Of a stretch of DNA of 40,109 bases, positions 24,884 through 33,256 are shown piece after piece. The notes beneath the pieces are model-generated. The model saw only the letters and a list, made by a program, of their open reading frames with translations, was not told the DNA's origin and did no database searches. Position numbers and translations under genes: made by a program. Within the stretch, counting starts at the first letter, position 1; the number at the start of each line of letters is the position of its first letter. This DNA is from an uncultured Lentisphaerota bacterium. Its GTDB lineage: Bacteria > Verrucomicrobiota > Lentisphaeria > Oligosphaerales > CAITYL01. The stretch lies in contig CAITYL010000178.1 of assembly GCA_903896595.1 (NCBI GenBank), positions 1 through 40,109 of the forward strand. Direction: 5' to 3'.

Positions 24884-24977
24884 AAACGTGAGGCGTGAAG
24901 ACGTAGGGGCAGTGCGCCTCTGCCTGCCCATTGGGTTGAAATGGGATGCGTAATGCGTGACGCGTGACATTGCAATT

Positions 24978-25031
24978 GGGAGCCGCCCGTCCTCGGGCGG
25001 ACGAACCCGTCATCGTCGGCGACGCGCGTCT
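24978..25031 (+). repeat. R1 repeat, partial copy
   Basis: GGGAGCCGCCCGTCCTCGGGCGG (core hairpin, 24978-25000), then ACGAACCCGTCATCGTCGGC. It matches the copy at 29803-29847. It ends eleven bases before the galU stop codon on the minus strand, so it lies immediately 3' of galU. Confidence 0.65.
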
Positions 25032-25041
25032 TTACTTAATT

Positions 25042-25935
25042 TCAGCTTTCTGCTTTTTCCCGCTGTCCGGCCAGGCGGTGGCGCAGGCGGGCGGCGTAGT
25101 CGGGGTGGTCGAGGGCATAGGCGACCACGGCGTCCAGGTAATCGAGGGGGTTTCCCAGGTCGTGACGTTCCCCGTCGTAGACCAGGCCGTGGACCGGTTC
25201 CCGGAGGAGAAGGGCGCGAATGGCATCGGTGAGCTGGATTTCCCCGCCCACGCCCGGCCGGGTTTGGCGGAGTTCGCGAAAGATCCCGGGCGTGAGCAGA
25301 TACCGCCCTGCAATGGCCAGGTTGGACGGGGCGCTGCCGAGATGGGGTTTCTCAACCAGATCATGCAATTTGAAGAGACAGTCGCCGACCGCGGTGCCGG
25401 CGACGATCCCGTAGCGCGGCGTGCGTTCCAGGGGGACGGGGCGCAGGCCGATGACCGAACCGCCGCCGACCCGGTGGTAGGCGTCCACCAGTTGCTTGGA
25501 ACAGGGAACTTCCGCGCGGATCAGGGCATCGCCGAGCAGGACCAGAAACGGTTCCTCGCCGACGGCCGCCGCAGCGCACAGCACGGCGTCGCCCAGCCCT
25601 TTCTGCTGCGGCTGTTCCACCCAGGTGATGCGGTGGCCGAGGGCGCCGGCCGCGGCAACGGCGGCGGCCAGGTCACCCTTGCCGTCATCGGCCAACCGTT
25701 GCTCCAGTTCCGGGGCCGGGGCGAAGTGGCGGCGGAGTGCCTCTTTGCCCGCGCTGGTGACAATGATGATGCGCTCGGCGCCGGCGGCCACGGCTTCCTC
25801 GACAATCCACTGCAGGGCTGGCCGGTCCAGGATCGGCATCAATTCCTTGGGCACCGCCTTGGCGGCGGGCAGGAAGCGGGTGCCAAGACCGGCGGCGGGA
25901 ATCACGGCGGTGCGGACGGAAGGCGGATTGCTCAT
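25042..25935 (-). CDS. galU: UTP--glucose-1-phosphate uridylyltransferase
   Basis: 297-residue nucleotidyltransferase that makes UDP-glucose from UTP and glucose 1-phosphate. The N-terminal nucleotide-binding signature is AVIPAAGLGTRFLPAAKAVP followed by KELMPILDRPALQWIVEEA. Further family blocks are VEQPQQKGLGDAVLCA, VLLGDALI and a VEKP motif that contacts the sugar phosphate. Length is typical. ATG 25935 is used; the frame is open upstream only through repeat DNA. No ribosome site is seen. Instead a -10-like TACAGT ends seven bases before the ATG, suggesting a leaderless transcript. It lies downstream of the sugar-1-kinase-like GHMP gene with an R2 repeat between. Confidence 0.92.
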   Translation of the reverse strand: MSNPPSVRTAVIPAAGLGTRFLPAAKAVPKELMPILDRPALQWIVEEAVAAGAERIIIVTSAGKEALRRHFAPAPELEQRLADDGKGDLAAAVAAAGALGHRITWVEQPQQKGLGDAVLCAAAAVGEEPFLVLLGDALIRAEVPCSKQLVDAYHRVGGGSVIGLRPVPLERTPRYGIVAGTAVGDCLFKLHDLVEKPHLGSAPSNLAIAGRYLLTPGIFRELRQTRPGVGGEIQLTDAIRALLLREPVHGLVYDGERHDLGNPLDYLDAVVAYALDHPDYAARLRHRLAGQREKAES

Positions 25936-25942
25936 GACGGAT

Positions 25943-25948
25943 ACTGTA
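25943..25948 (-). promoter_or_regulatory. -10-like hexamer seven bases before galU
   Basis: TACAGT on the minus strand, within the 11-base perfect palindrome GATACTGTATC (25940-25950). No -35 hexamer is recognised at 16-18 bases. If used, the transcript would start at or next to the ATG. Confidence 0.3.
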
Positions 25949-25990
25949 TCATGATTGGCGTGGACTGCCGCCCCAGTGGAAGGCGGGGAG

Positions 25991-26147
25991 CATGACCGTT
26001 TTGTCGGATGATGTTGGGAACCCCCTTTTGAGGAAAGGCGGTTCCCAAACCCTCCGTCAAACCTGTTTGTGTTTTTGCGGATTCCGCAGGCCGTCCTTGC
26101 TGTCCCAACCATGGTTTGTCGCGCGGGGCGGCCTGCGGAATCCGCAA
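25991..26147 (+). repeat. R2 compound palindrome, copy 3
   Basis: Flank CATGACCGTTTTGTCGGATG, hairpin A (26016-26046), then B arms TTTGCGGATTCCGCAGGCCG (26074-26093) and CGGCCTGCGGAATCCGCAA (26129-26147). Hairpin C is missing. The loop holds GTCCCAACCATGG. It sits between the GHMP kinase stop (26219) and the galU start (25935). Confidence 0.8.
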
Positions 26148-26218
26148 CAGCTTAAGAACAAATCCAGTCTAGGCTGGTTCCGGTGTCTGCAAGCGAACGG
26201 CTTGCACCGGTCGATACG

Positions 26219-27241
26219 TCACCCGGTGGTGGGGCGCCATTGGCCGCGGTTGATGACCGGCTTGAAGGTGGTGCAGCCGATGGCGGCCATCGCTGCGGTG
26301 AGGCGGGCGTATTGGGCGTCGTCCTCCCAGGTGCCGACAATGGCGCCGCCGGAGCCGGCGAACTTGGCGGAACAGCCGGCCTGGCGGGCGGTCATGACCA
26401 TGTGGCGGTTGGCCTCGGCGACATGGAAGATGCGGTCGCGCAGGTCGAAGTTGGCGTTCATCAGCGCCGGTACCTCCGCCAGGCGACCGGCGAGCAGGGC
26501 GTCGTGCATGTTCTGGGCGAGGTCGGCGAATTCGCTCATGGCGGCGACCACGTCGGGCTGTTTTTCCTCAAACAGCACGCGCAATTTTTGGTGATAGACG
26601 CCGGAGACTTCGGCGCGCTGCGGGTCGAAGGCGATGTACAGGTTCGGCAGCAGGCCCGGGTTGACGGGGGCGTAGCGGCCGTAGCCGCGGGTTTCCACCA
26701 GCTCACGGTTGAAATCCATGAACACGACACCTTCGTACATCTGGATGACGCGGTCCTGGAGGCCGCACTGGATGCCGAGTTCATGCTTTTCCGCATTGAG
26801 GCAGAGGGTGGGCGCCTGTTCCAGCGGGATGGTGACCTCATAAAATTTCATCAGGCACTTGAGCATGGCGGTGACAATGGCGCTGGAACCGCTGAGGCCG
26901 ACCAGGCGCGGAATGGTGGAGGTGTAGCGGGCGGTGAAATTGCGCCGGGGCAGGGCGATGCCGTGTTCGCGGCAATGGTCCGCGAACAGCTTGGTGACGG
27001 CCTTGAGCAGGCGGATGCCGCCGTAGTAGCCAAACAGGCGGACTTCGCGCACCAGGTGGTCAAGGTCGGTGAACACGGCATCATCGACATCGCCGGGGAG
27101 GAACTGGAGTTCCGGCGTCTCGTAGAGGACCACGGTCGCCGAGTAGTTCTCAAAGGCGCACGAGAGGGTCTTGCCGAAATAACCGTCGGAAGGGTTGCCG
27201 ATGAGGCCGGCCCGGGCATAGCTGGTGGCGTTGAGGAGCAT
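26219..27241 (-). CDS. GHMP kinase, glucuronokinase-like
   Basis: 340-residue GHMP-superfamily small-molecule kinase. The N-terminal motif is ARAGLIGNPSDGYFGKTLSC. The ATP-binding motif 2 is RLVGLSGSSAIVTAMLKCLM (P-loop-like GLSGSSA), and the C-terminal motif 3 is KFAGSGGAIVGTW. These three blocks resemble plant glucuronokinase (glucuronate to glucuronate 1-phosphate) more than galactokinase or mevalonate kinase, as far as can be judged by eye. The next gene on the strand is the UTP-dependent uridylyltransferase galU, a fitting partner for a sugar 1-kinase. ATG 27241 is chosen by domain alignment; the frame opens further upstream in repeat-like DNA. Substrate is inferred, not shown. Confidence 0.8.
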   Translation of the reverse strand: MLLNATSYARAGLIGNPSDGYFGKTLSCAFENYSATVVLYETPELQFLPGDVDDAVFTDLDHLVREVRLFGYYGGIRLLKAVTKLFADHCREHGIALPRRNFTARYTSTIPRLVGLSGSSAIVTAMLKCLMKFYEVTIPLEQAPTLCLNAEKHELGIQCGLQDRVIQMYEGVVFMDFNRELVETRGYGRYAPVNPGLLPNLYIAFDPQRAEVSGVYHQKLRVLFEEKQPDVVAAMSEFADLAQNMHDALLAGRLAEVPALMNANFDLRDRIFHVAEANRHMVMTARQAGCSAKFAGSGGAIVGTWEDDAQYARLTAAMAAIGCTTFKPVINRGQWRPTTG

Positions 27242-27321
27242 GGGGTGGCGTTCCCGTTGACCAGGGGGCGGGGCGGAGTGACGCGTGAAACGTGAAATGT
27301 GAGGCGTGAGGGGGAGAATTT

Positions 27322-27354
27322 TAACAGGAGAAATCAGGAGAGAACGCAGAGGAA
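27322..27354 (+). repeat. R4 repeat, single arm
   Basis: TAACAGGAGAAATCAGGAGAGAACGC, one arm of the R4 palindrome, without its partner. It follows a stretch of related words (ACGCGTGAAACGTGAAATG, 27280-27301) that is another common intergenic word array in this window. It lies between the GHMP kinase and argD. Confidence 0.5.
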
Positions 27355-27459
27355 TTTCATGCTTTATTATGCAATTGCGACTGTTTACTTGGCGATCTTT
27401 GCGATCTTGGCGAGAGCAAAATGCTTCGGGCATCAGCGCTTCTGCGGCAGATTCGGTGT

Positions 27460-28656
27460 TCAGACAGCGGCGGGGGCGGCTGAGCCGGACAGCACCTCGT
27501 CGAGGATGCGGACGGCCAGGTCGATCTCGTCGGGCTGGACGGTGAGTGGCGGCATGATGCGCAGGACGGTTTCGCCGGCGGAGAGGATCAGTAGCCCTTT
27601 GGCGCGGGCGGCGGTGACCAGGTCGCCAACCGGCCGGCCCAGATCCACACCCAGCATGAGGCCCAGGCCGCGCACGTCCTTGATGCCGGGGTGCTTTTGT
27701 TGGAGGGCCAGCAGTTTTTCCCGCAGCAGGGCGCCCATGACGCGGACGTTGTCGAGGATGTTGTCCTTTTCGAAGGTCTCAAACACGGCCAGGCCGGCGG
27801 CGCAGCAGAGCGGATTGCCGCCAAAGGTGCTGGCGTGGGTGCCGGGGGTGAGGACGTCCTTCAGCTCCTGGCGCACCACCAGGGCGCCAATGGGCACGCC
27901 GTTGCCCAGGGCCTTGGCCAGTGACATGGCGTCGGGGGTGATGCCATAATGCTGATGGGCGAACATGCGGCCGGTCCGGCCCATGCCGCACTGGACCTCG
28001 TCAACCAGCAACAACAGGCCGCGCTCGTCGCAGAGCTGGCGCAGGCCGGTCATGAACTCCTGGGTGGCGGGACGGATGCCGCCTTCACCTTGGACGGGCT
28101 CCATGAGCACCGCGGCGGTCTGGGGGGTGATGGCGGCGCGCACGGCGGCCAGGTCATTGAACGGGACATGCACGAACCCGGCCACATCCGGTTGAAAACC
28201 CTTGCGGTATTTGGCGCGGCCGGTGGCGGCCAGGGTGGCCAGGGTGCGGCCGTGGAACGATTCCTCCATGCAGATGACCTGCCACTTGCCCTGGTCATGG
28301 CCCCATTTCCGGGCGAGCTTGATCATGCCTTCATTGGCTTCGGCGCCGCTGTTGGCGAAGAAGACGCGGCCGCCGAAGCTGTGGCGGGCGATGGCGGCGG
28401 CGAGGCGCGGCTGGTTCTCGTTGTAGAACAGGTTGGACACATGCACCAGGGTGGCCGCCTGGCGCTGGATCGCCTCGGTCACCCGCGGATGACAATGGCC
28501 CAGGTTGCAGACGCTGATGCCGGTGGCGAAATCCAGGTATTTGCGCCCGTCGCCGTCCCACACCCAACTCATGGCGCCGCGGGAGATCAGCATGGCGGGG
28601 GCGTAGGTGCCGAGGACGTACTGCTGCTGAAGCTGGAGAGGGTCGGATGTATTCAT
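27460..28656 (-). CDS. argD: Acetylornithine aminotransferase (class III, ArgD type)
   Basis: 398-residue PLP-dependent class III aminotransferase. Typical ArgD blocks are present: YLDFATGISVCNLGHCHPRV, FFANSGAEANEGMIKLAR, MEPVQGEGGI, LLLVDEVQCGMGRTG (Asp219 contacts the PLP pyridine) and the Schiff-base lysine K248 in DAMSLAKALGNGVPIGALV. The role is conversion of N-acetylglutamate semialdehyde to N-acetylornithine in arginine biosynthesis; ArgD enzymes often also serve in lysine synthesis (DapC). No other arg genes lie nearby. The ATG has no evident ribosome site. Class III aminotransferases overlap in sequence, but length and motifs favour ArgD. Confidence 0.9.
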   Translation of the reverse strand: MNTSDPLQLQQQYVLGTYAPAMLISRGAMSWVWDGDGRKYLDFATGISVCNLGHCHPRVTEAIQRQAATLVHVSNLFYNENQPRLAAAIARHSFGGRVFFANSGAEANEGMIKLARKWGHDQGKWQVICMEESFHGRTLATLAATGRAKYRKGFQPDVAGFVHVPFNDLAAVRAAITPQTAAVLMEPVQGEGGIRPATQEFMTGLRQLCDERGLLLLVDEVQCGMGRTGRMFAHQHYGITPDAMSLAKALGNGVPIGALVVRQELKDVLTPGTHASTFGGNPLCCAAGLAVFETFEKDNILDNVRVMGALLREKLLALQQKHPGIKDVRGLGLMLGVDLGRPVGDLVTAARAKGLLILSAGETVLRIMPPLTVQPDEIDLAVRILDEVLSGSAAPAAV

Positions 28657-28882
28657 GGGGTGCGGCTGGCGTGTAGGGGGGTGAGAAACTTGATAAAAAC
28701 GGAACGGACAGAGCGGACGAAACGGACAGAACGGGGAAACGCGGGAGGGGGACGGCTAGTTAATGTAAAGGCCGGTGGTGAAATAACCATACCGACGGTT
28801 ATCGATGGCCCTTGATGGCTGTCGATGGCCCTCGATCATACGGGAAATCCCCCGCTGCCTCGGAAGGCACCGTCACGGGGGG

Positions 28883-29728
28883 TTACCTGGCGGCCGGCGC
28901 CGGTGCGGGCTCCGCCGCGGGGCTGGCGGCGACGGCGCGGGTGACGGCGCGGTCGAAGTAGTTGATGCTCATGCCGGCGTCCACCACCACGGTCTGGGCG
29001 TTGATGCCGCTGGCCCGGGGGCTGAGGAGGAAGACGGCGGTATTGGCGACTTCCTCGGTGGCGAGCGCGCGCCGCCGCGGGATGACGCGTTCCGCAAACA
29101 GGTAGGCGTCGACATACCCGGGAATGCCGGCCGAGGCGGAGGTTTTGAGCAGGCCGGCCCCGACCGCATTGACCCGGATGCGGGTGTCGGCGCTGAGCGA
29201 TTTGGCAAGGAAGGCAACGCTGGAATCAAGGGCGGCTTTCACCGGCCCCATGTACCCGTAATTTTCCGCGGCCATGCGGGTGGTGGAAATGGAGATGGTG
29301 ACCAGGGCGCCGTCAGGCGCCATCAGCGGCTTCAGGGTGTTGGCCAGCGCCACGAAGGAATAACAGGAGATGTCCATGGCCTGGAGGAAATCGGCGCGCG
29401 ATACCTCGTGGAAGGGCCGGATGCCGTTGGCGTAGTTGGCGTAGGCAATGGAATGCACCACGCCATGCACGGGGGCGCCGCCGGTGACGGCGGCGACCGC
29501 CTCCGGCAGGCGCGCCAGGGCCGTGTCGTCCGCGACGTCGCAGGTCAGAACCGGGGCGGGCGCCAGCAGGCCGCTGACCGCGTCGCGGATGACGGCATCG
29601 CGCACCACATGCACCACCCGCGCCCCGGCGTGTTCCAGCAGTTTGCCGATGGCAAACGCCACGCTGCGCCGGTTGGCGACGCCGAAGACGACGACGGTTT
29701 TGTCGTTGAGACCAAGAAAATCCATCAT
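28883..29728 (-). CDS. fabI: Enoyl-[acyl-carrier-protein] reductase, FabI type
   Basis: NAD(P)H-dependent enoyl-ACP reductase, the last step of each fatty-acid elongation round. 281 residues of the SDR fold in its FabI form: VVFGVANRRSVAFAIGKLL (nucleotide-binding loop as G-V-A-N instead of GxxxGxG), HSIAYANYANGIRPFHEVSR, DISCYSFVALA, catalytic Y157-x6-K164 in ENYGYMGPVKAALD, and NAVGAGLLKTSASAGIP. The C-terminus carries an extra Ala/Pro-rich tail (AASPAAEPAPAPAAR) not usual for the family. The start is ATG 29728 or the adjacent ATG 29725. No ribosome site is seen; TATGGT ends seven bases before the first ATG, so a leaderless transcript is possible. Confidence 0.92.
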   Translation of the reverse strand: MMDFLGLNDKTVVVFGVANRRSVAFAIGKLLEHAGARVVHVVRDAVIRDAVSGLLAPAPVLTCDVADDTALARLPEAVAAVTGGAPVHGVVHSIAYANYANGIRPFHEVSRADFLQAMDISCYSFVALANTLKPLMAPDGALVTISISTTRMAAENYGYMGPVKAALDSSVAFLAKSLSADTRIRVNAVGAGLLKTSASAGIPGYVDAYLFAERVIPRRRALATEEVANTAVFLLSPRASGINAQTVVVDAGMSINYFDRAVTRAVAASPAAEPAPAPAAR

Positions 29729-29735
29729 GGTTCAT

Positions 29736-29741
29736 ACCATA
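29736..29741 (-). promoter_or_regulatory. -10-like hexamer seven bases before fabI
   Basis: TATGGT on the minus strand. With a 16-base spacer the upstream hexamer is CTGAAA, four of six bases of TTGACA. A start point near the ATG is implied. Confidence 0.35.
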
Positions 29742-29800
29742 TCGTCAAAAAAGTGGTTTTCAGTTGAGGCGCTTTCAAAAGTAACGACGCTTTCCCCTAA

Positions 29801-30000
29801 CCGGGAGCCGCCCGTCCTCGGGCGGACGAACCCGTCATCGTCGGAGACGTGCATCCTTTGGTTTGGCGGACTGTAGCCCTAAAAAAGGACGGAATTGGTG
29901 TGACGCCATCGATTTCCGCCCGAGGACGGGCGGCTCCCGGTCTTGAAATAACGCCGATATTGAAAAGCGGCAAAAGGAATTGCCGTACTCCAAGAACGGC
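29801..30000. repeat. R1 repeats in inverted pair
   Basis: Copy at 29801-29847 (CCGGGAGCCGCCCGTCCTCG, then GGCGGACGAACCCGTCATCG) and inverted copy at 29885-30000. The latter includes CCGCCCGAGGACGGGCGG (29916-29933) and the GCGGCAAAAGGAATTGCCG hairpin (29967-29985). The second copy matches the repeat at 71-184 over its whole length in reverse. Confidence 0.7.
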
Positions 30001-30228
30001 GCCCTTTTGGTCGGGACTTTTGAAAATGGCTAAGCTAAATAGCCTTTCACCAAGACGCCAAAAAAAGGTTCGCAATCAAGGGGGGGCCACGATACGTTAC
30101 GCGCTGTTCGGGTCGTTTGTCGCGCTGTGACCGCAATTCATTTTCCGCACGGTTTTAAACCTTCTGGCTACTGGCTACTAAATTCTGGCTACTTTGGCAA
30201 TTTCCTCTTTTTATAAGGTAATCCCGCC

Positions 30229-31053
30229 ATGATTCACCCCACGGCCATCATCGCCGCCGGCGCCCGCCTCGGCGTGAATGTCGAAGTCGGCCCATTTGCC
30301 GTTATTGACGACCATGTGGAGGTCGGGGACAACTGCCGTATCGGACCGCATGTGCATCTTTCCGGGTGGACGAAAATCGGCGAAGGGACGCATGTTCACA
30401 CCGGTGCCGTGATCGGCGATGAACCGCAGGATCTGCACTTCACCGGCGCGGAAAGTTATACCGTAATCGGCAGCGGCTGCATGATCCGCGAATACGTCAC
30501 CGTGCATCGCGGCGCCATGCCGGGCAGCGTGACGGAGGTGGGCGACAACGTGATGCTGATGGCCATGGTGCATTTGGGGCACAACTGCCGCATCGGCGCC
30601 AGCGCCATTTTGGCCAACCTGACGACGTTGGCGGGGCACGTGGAGGTGGGGGAGCGCGCCTTTCTCAGCGGCCGGGTGCTGGTCCACCAGTTCTGCCGCA
30701 TCGGCCAAGTGGCCATTATCACCGGCGGGTCGGTTATCTATCAGGACGTGCCGCCCTTTTGCATGTTCCGAACCGGATGTGTGCGCACGGCCAATGTGGT
30801 CGGCATGCGGCGGGCGGGAATCGATGCGGCGTCCCGCCTGGCGGTGCGCCAAGCCATCAAGCTGGCCTTTTACGAGAAAATGACCCGCCCCGTCATTATT
30901 GCCAAACTGGAAGAGTTGTTTGGGGAGCGTATTCCGGCCGTGGTGACGTTCCGGAAGTTTTTCGAAGCCACCAAGCGCGGCATCGCGCCGGGCCCGGCCT
31001 CATGGCGCCCCGTCAAGGGTGACGACACCGATCAGGAACCGCGGGACGAGTGA
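30229..31053 (+). CDS. lpxA: Acyl-ACP--UDP-N-acetylglucosamine O-acyltransferase (LpxA)
   Basis: First enzyme of lipid A synthesis, transferring a hydroxyacyl chain to O3 of UDP-GlcNAc in the cytoplasm. The N-terminal two thirds is a left-handed beta-helix of hexapeptide repeats (IHPTAIIAAGARLGVNVEVG onward). The catalytic histidine is H118 in MVHLGHNC, and the LpxA-specific blocks GDEPQDLHF, ILANLTTLAGHVEVG, VHQFCRIG and DVPPFCMF are all present. A helical C-terminal domain (residues about 195-260) completes the protein. Length (274) is close to the usual 262. TAAGGT lies about ten bases before the ATG. No lpxD, fabZ or lpxB neighbour is present, so the usual lpx cluster is broken up here. 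Confidence 0.92.
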   Translation: MIHPTAIIAAGARLGVNVEVGPFAVIDDHVEVGDNCRIGPHVHLSGWTKIGEGTHVHTGAVIGDEPQDLHFTGAESYTVIGSGCMIREYVTVHRGAMPGSVTEVGDNVMLMAMVHLGHNCRIGASAILANLTTLAGHVEVGERAFLSGRVLVHQFCRIGQVAIITGGSVIYQDVPPFCMFRTGCVRTANVVGMRRAGIDAASRLAVRQAIKLAFYEKMTRPVIIAKLEELFGERIPAVVTFRKFFEATKRGIAPGPASWRPVKGDDTDQEPRDE

Positions 31054-31108
31054 GCCGGGGGCGGGGAACGCCCCATGATGAGCGGTGAACAGCCGAGCCC
31101 GGAACGTT

Positions 31109-31135
31109 AGTGACGGGGCAACGGCATCCGTCACT
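31109..31135. terminator. Hairpin between convergent lpxA and histidine kinase
   Basis: AGTGACGG and its exact complement CCGTCACT separated by 11 bases, in the 161-base gap between two convergent stop codons. It lacks a T tract. The terminator role is inferred from position. Confidence 0.4.
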
Positions 31136-31214
31136 CACGGAAAGTGGATTCCTCCTTGACCGGTCACTCCCGCGCCCTACGGTCGCTTCGTTCACGGCTC
31201 TGAAAAACGGGGGG

Positions 31215-33149
31215 TCAGACGGCCAGGACGCCATCCGTCTGGCGGGGCGCCGTGGTGGCCGGCGCCGGCAGCAGGCGGCGTAAAATAGCACACAATTCGT
31301 TGACGTGGAACGGCTTGTTGATTGTCCGCAGGCGGTTGCCAAACTGTTTCTGCAACCGGTTGAGGACACCGGGGTCGCCCGAGGCAAACAACACTTTATC
31401 GAACAGTTCAGGGTGGGTGCCCCGCAGATAATCCAAGATCGCCGTGCCTTCACCATCCGGCAGGCGGACATCAGCGATAATGGCGTCAAAGCGCCATTCC
31501 TTGATCAGGCCGATGGCTTCGGCCAGGCTGGCGGCGGTATGCACTTCCAAGCCATACGGCCCGAGCGCCAGTCGCGTCATGTCCAGAATGGAGGGTTCGT
31601 CATCAATCACCAGGATGCGTCCGGCGAGTCGTGACGTGGCATCTCGGCCTTGGGCGGCAACGGCGTCGCCGCCGTTGCGACCTCCCAGGCCGTTGGCCAG
31701 GCTTAGGGAGAGCCGGATGGTAAAGCTGGTCCCCTGTTCAAACTCACTGGAAACCGTGATGTCGCCATTGTGGTTGCGGATGATGCCGCGGGAAACGGTC
31801 AGTCCCAAGCCGGTGCCTTGGTCGTCTTTCTTGGTGGTGTAGAAGGGCTCAAAGAGACGATGCATGTTTTCCCGGGCAATGCCGGGACCGTTATCGGCGA
31901 TTTCGATTTCGGCCCAGGCGCCATCATCGCTGAGGCGCGTTGTGACGTCCAGGGTGGGGTTGGGGGTATGGGCATCTCGCATGGCTTGGGCGGCATTGAT
32001 GATCAGGTTCATGAAGACCTGCTGAATCTGGTATTCGTCCACTTCCAGCATCGGCAGGTCGGGATAAAAATGACGGCGAATCTGGATGTTGTTGACGCGG
32101 AAGTTATACGTAATGAGGGAGAAGCAACGCTCCAAGAGGTCATGCATGGCCACCGCCGAGCGCTTGGCGGCCCGTTGCCGGCTGAAGTTGAGCAGGTTCT
32201 CGACAATGTGGGCGGTGCGGTTGGCCTCACGTTCGATCACGGCCAAGTTGCGTTGAATTTCTTCCCGCGACAAGTGGGGGTCGCGGCAAATTTCAGCGAA
32301 GCCAAGGACGGCGGCCAAGGGATTGTTCAATTCGTGGGCCACCCCGGAAATCAACTGGCCGAGGGCCGCCAATTGTTCGGACCGGTACAACTGGCGTTCC
32401 ATGTGGGTGCGTTCGGTGACGTCGCGCAGGACAATGATCTTGTTGCGGTCGCCCGCCGCCAGCGGCACGACGGTCAACAGGCAGTGGACATTGAGCGGTT
32501 GATCATCGTCGGCTCGGGAAAATTGGAACTCCCGGTCGCACACATCCCAGCCTTCAAAAATCGCCGTCAAACGCAAGGCGTCGGCATGCGCCAGCACGCC
32601 TTCGGCCAAGGAATGGGCCAAGCTGGAGTCCGGCAACACGCCCAGTTTTTCCCGGGCCGACCGGTTACTGAACAAGACTTGATTGCGTTGGTCCAGGATC
32701 ACCACCATGTCCGCGGTGCAGTTCAGCACCCGGCACAAGTTTTCCAGAAAGGCCGCCTGTTTTTGCAGTTCATTCAGGTTGCTGGTGAATTCGTTTTGGA
32801 TCCGGCCGAGAATGTGGGTAAGGGAAACCAGTTCGTTCTGAATACCGGGAGAACGGTTTCCCGTTTCGGTCGCGGCCAAGTCCTGAAGCACGCCGTCGGA
32901 GAACTGGTGGCCGCTAGACGTCAGATCCTTGAGCTTATTGGCGACGTGCAAGAGGACGACCAAGCCGCAGGCCAGACAACAGAACGCGAAGAGGACCAAG
33001 CCCAGCATCTGGGCGGTGTGCATGCCGCTGTGGTCGGCGTCTAAGAACAACATTCCCAGGCGCACCAATGCCAAAATGGGCAACAGAGCCAGAAGGGCAA
33101 ATGCCACCCAAACCACGGTACGGATGCTACGATGAAAAACAGAGATCAT
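31215..33149 (-). CDS. Hybrid sensor histidine kinase with PAS and receiver domains
   Basis: 644-residue membrane-bound kinase. Two transmembrane helices (about 12-36 and 47-69) have only a short loop between them, so sensing is probably cytoplasmic or within the membrane. A coiled linker is followed by a PAS domain (about 135-245), HisKA with the phosphorylated H272 in GVAHELNNPLAAVLGF, and HATPase_c with N381/N385 (NLIINAAQAM), DNGPGI and GTGLGLTVSRGI. A C-terminal receiver domain has phospho-acceptor D560 (IIADVRLPDGEG) and K612. The NtrB-like H-box suggests a sigma-54 or similar partner, but no separate response regulator is near. ATG 33149 is the start that fits the first helix; no ribosome site is visible. 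It follows rsmG by 107 bases. Confidence 0.9.
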   Translation of the reverse strand: MISVFHRSIRTVVWVAFALLALLPILALVRLGMLFLDADHSGMHTAQMLGLVLFAFCCLACGLVVLLHVANKLKDLTSSGHQFSDGVLQDLAATETGNRSPGIQNELVSLTHILGRIQNEFTSNLNELQKQAAFLENLCRVLNCTADMVVILDQRNQVLFSNRSAREKLGVLPDSSLAHSLAEGVLAHADALRLTAIFEGWDVCDREFQFSRADDDQPLNVHCLLTVVPLAAGDRNKIIVLRDVTERTHMERQLYRSEQLAALGQLISGVAHELNNPLAAVLGFAEICRDPHLSREEIQRNLAVIEREANRTAHIVENLLNFSRQRAAKRSAVAMHDLLERCFSLITYNFRVNNIQIRRHFYPDLPMLEVDEYQIQQVFMNLIINAAQAMRDAHTPNPTLDVTTRLSDDGAWAEIEIADNGPGIARENMHRLFEPFYTTKKDDQGTGLGLTVSRGIIRNHNGDITVSSEFEQGTSFTIRLSLSLANGLGGRNGGDAVAAQGRDATSRLAGRILVIDDEPSILDMTRLALGPYGLEVHTAASLAEAIGLIKEWRFDAIIADVRLPDGEGTAILDYLRGTHPELFDKVLFASGDPGVLNRLQKQFGNRLRTINKPFHVNELCAILRRLLPAPATTAPRQTDGVLAV

Positions 33150-33256
33150 TATTGGGAGTGAACCTGAAGTCGTCGTGCTTTTTTCAGTCGGCGGTATTGG
33201 AGCTTTCAACGGCCAAAGTAAACCGACGTTCCATACAATTAACGTACACCTTTTTC

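Larger units (their letters stand above)
29729..30228. other. Intergenic region between divergent fabI and lpxA, with R1 repeats
   Basis: About 500 bases without a gene. It contains a long inverted repeat: an R1 copy at 29801-29847 and an inverted R1 copy at 29885-30000, whose CCGGGAGCCGCCCGTCC ends are complementary. The rest (30000-30228) includes a CTTTCACCAAGACGCCAAAA word stretch and no recognisable gene. Promoters for both flanking genes must lie here; only the fabI -10-like site was spotted. Confidence 0.6.

Noticed and set aside
24787-24975. N-terminal extension of Ung rich in NHPTAQPPN-type repeats
   Set aside because: It is the translation of the octamer tandem repeat and word repeats; family alignment puts the start at 24789.
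31770-33044. Plus-strand open frame of about 424 codons opposite the histidine kinase
   Set aside because: Antisense to a gene with clear kinase and receiver motifs; no domain, no ribosome site.
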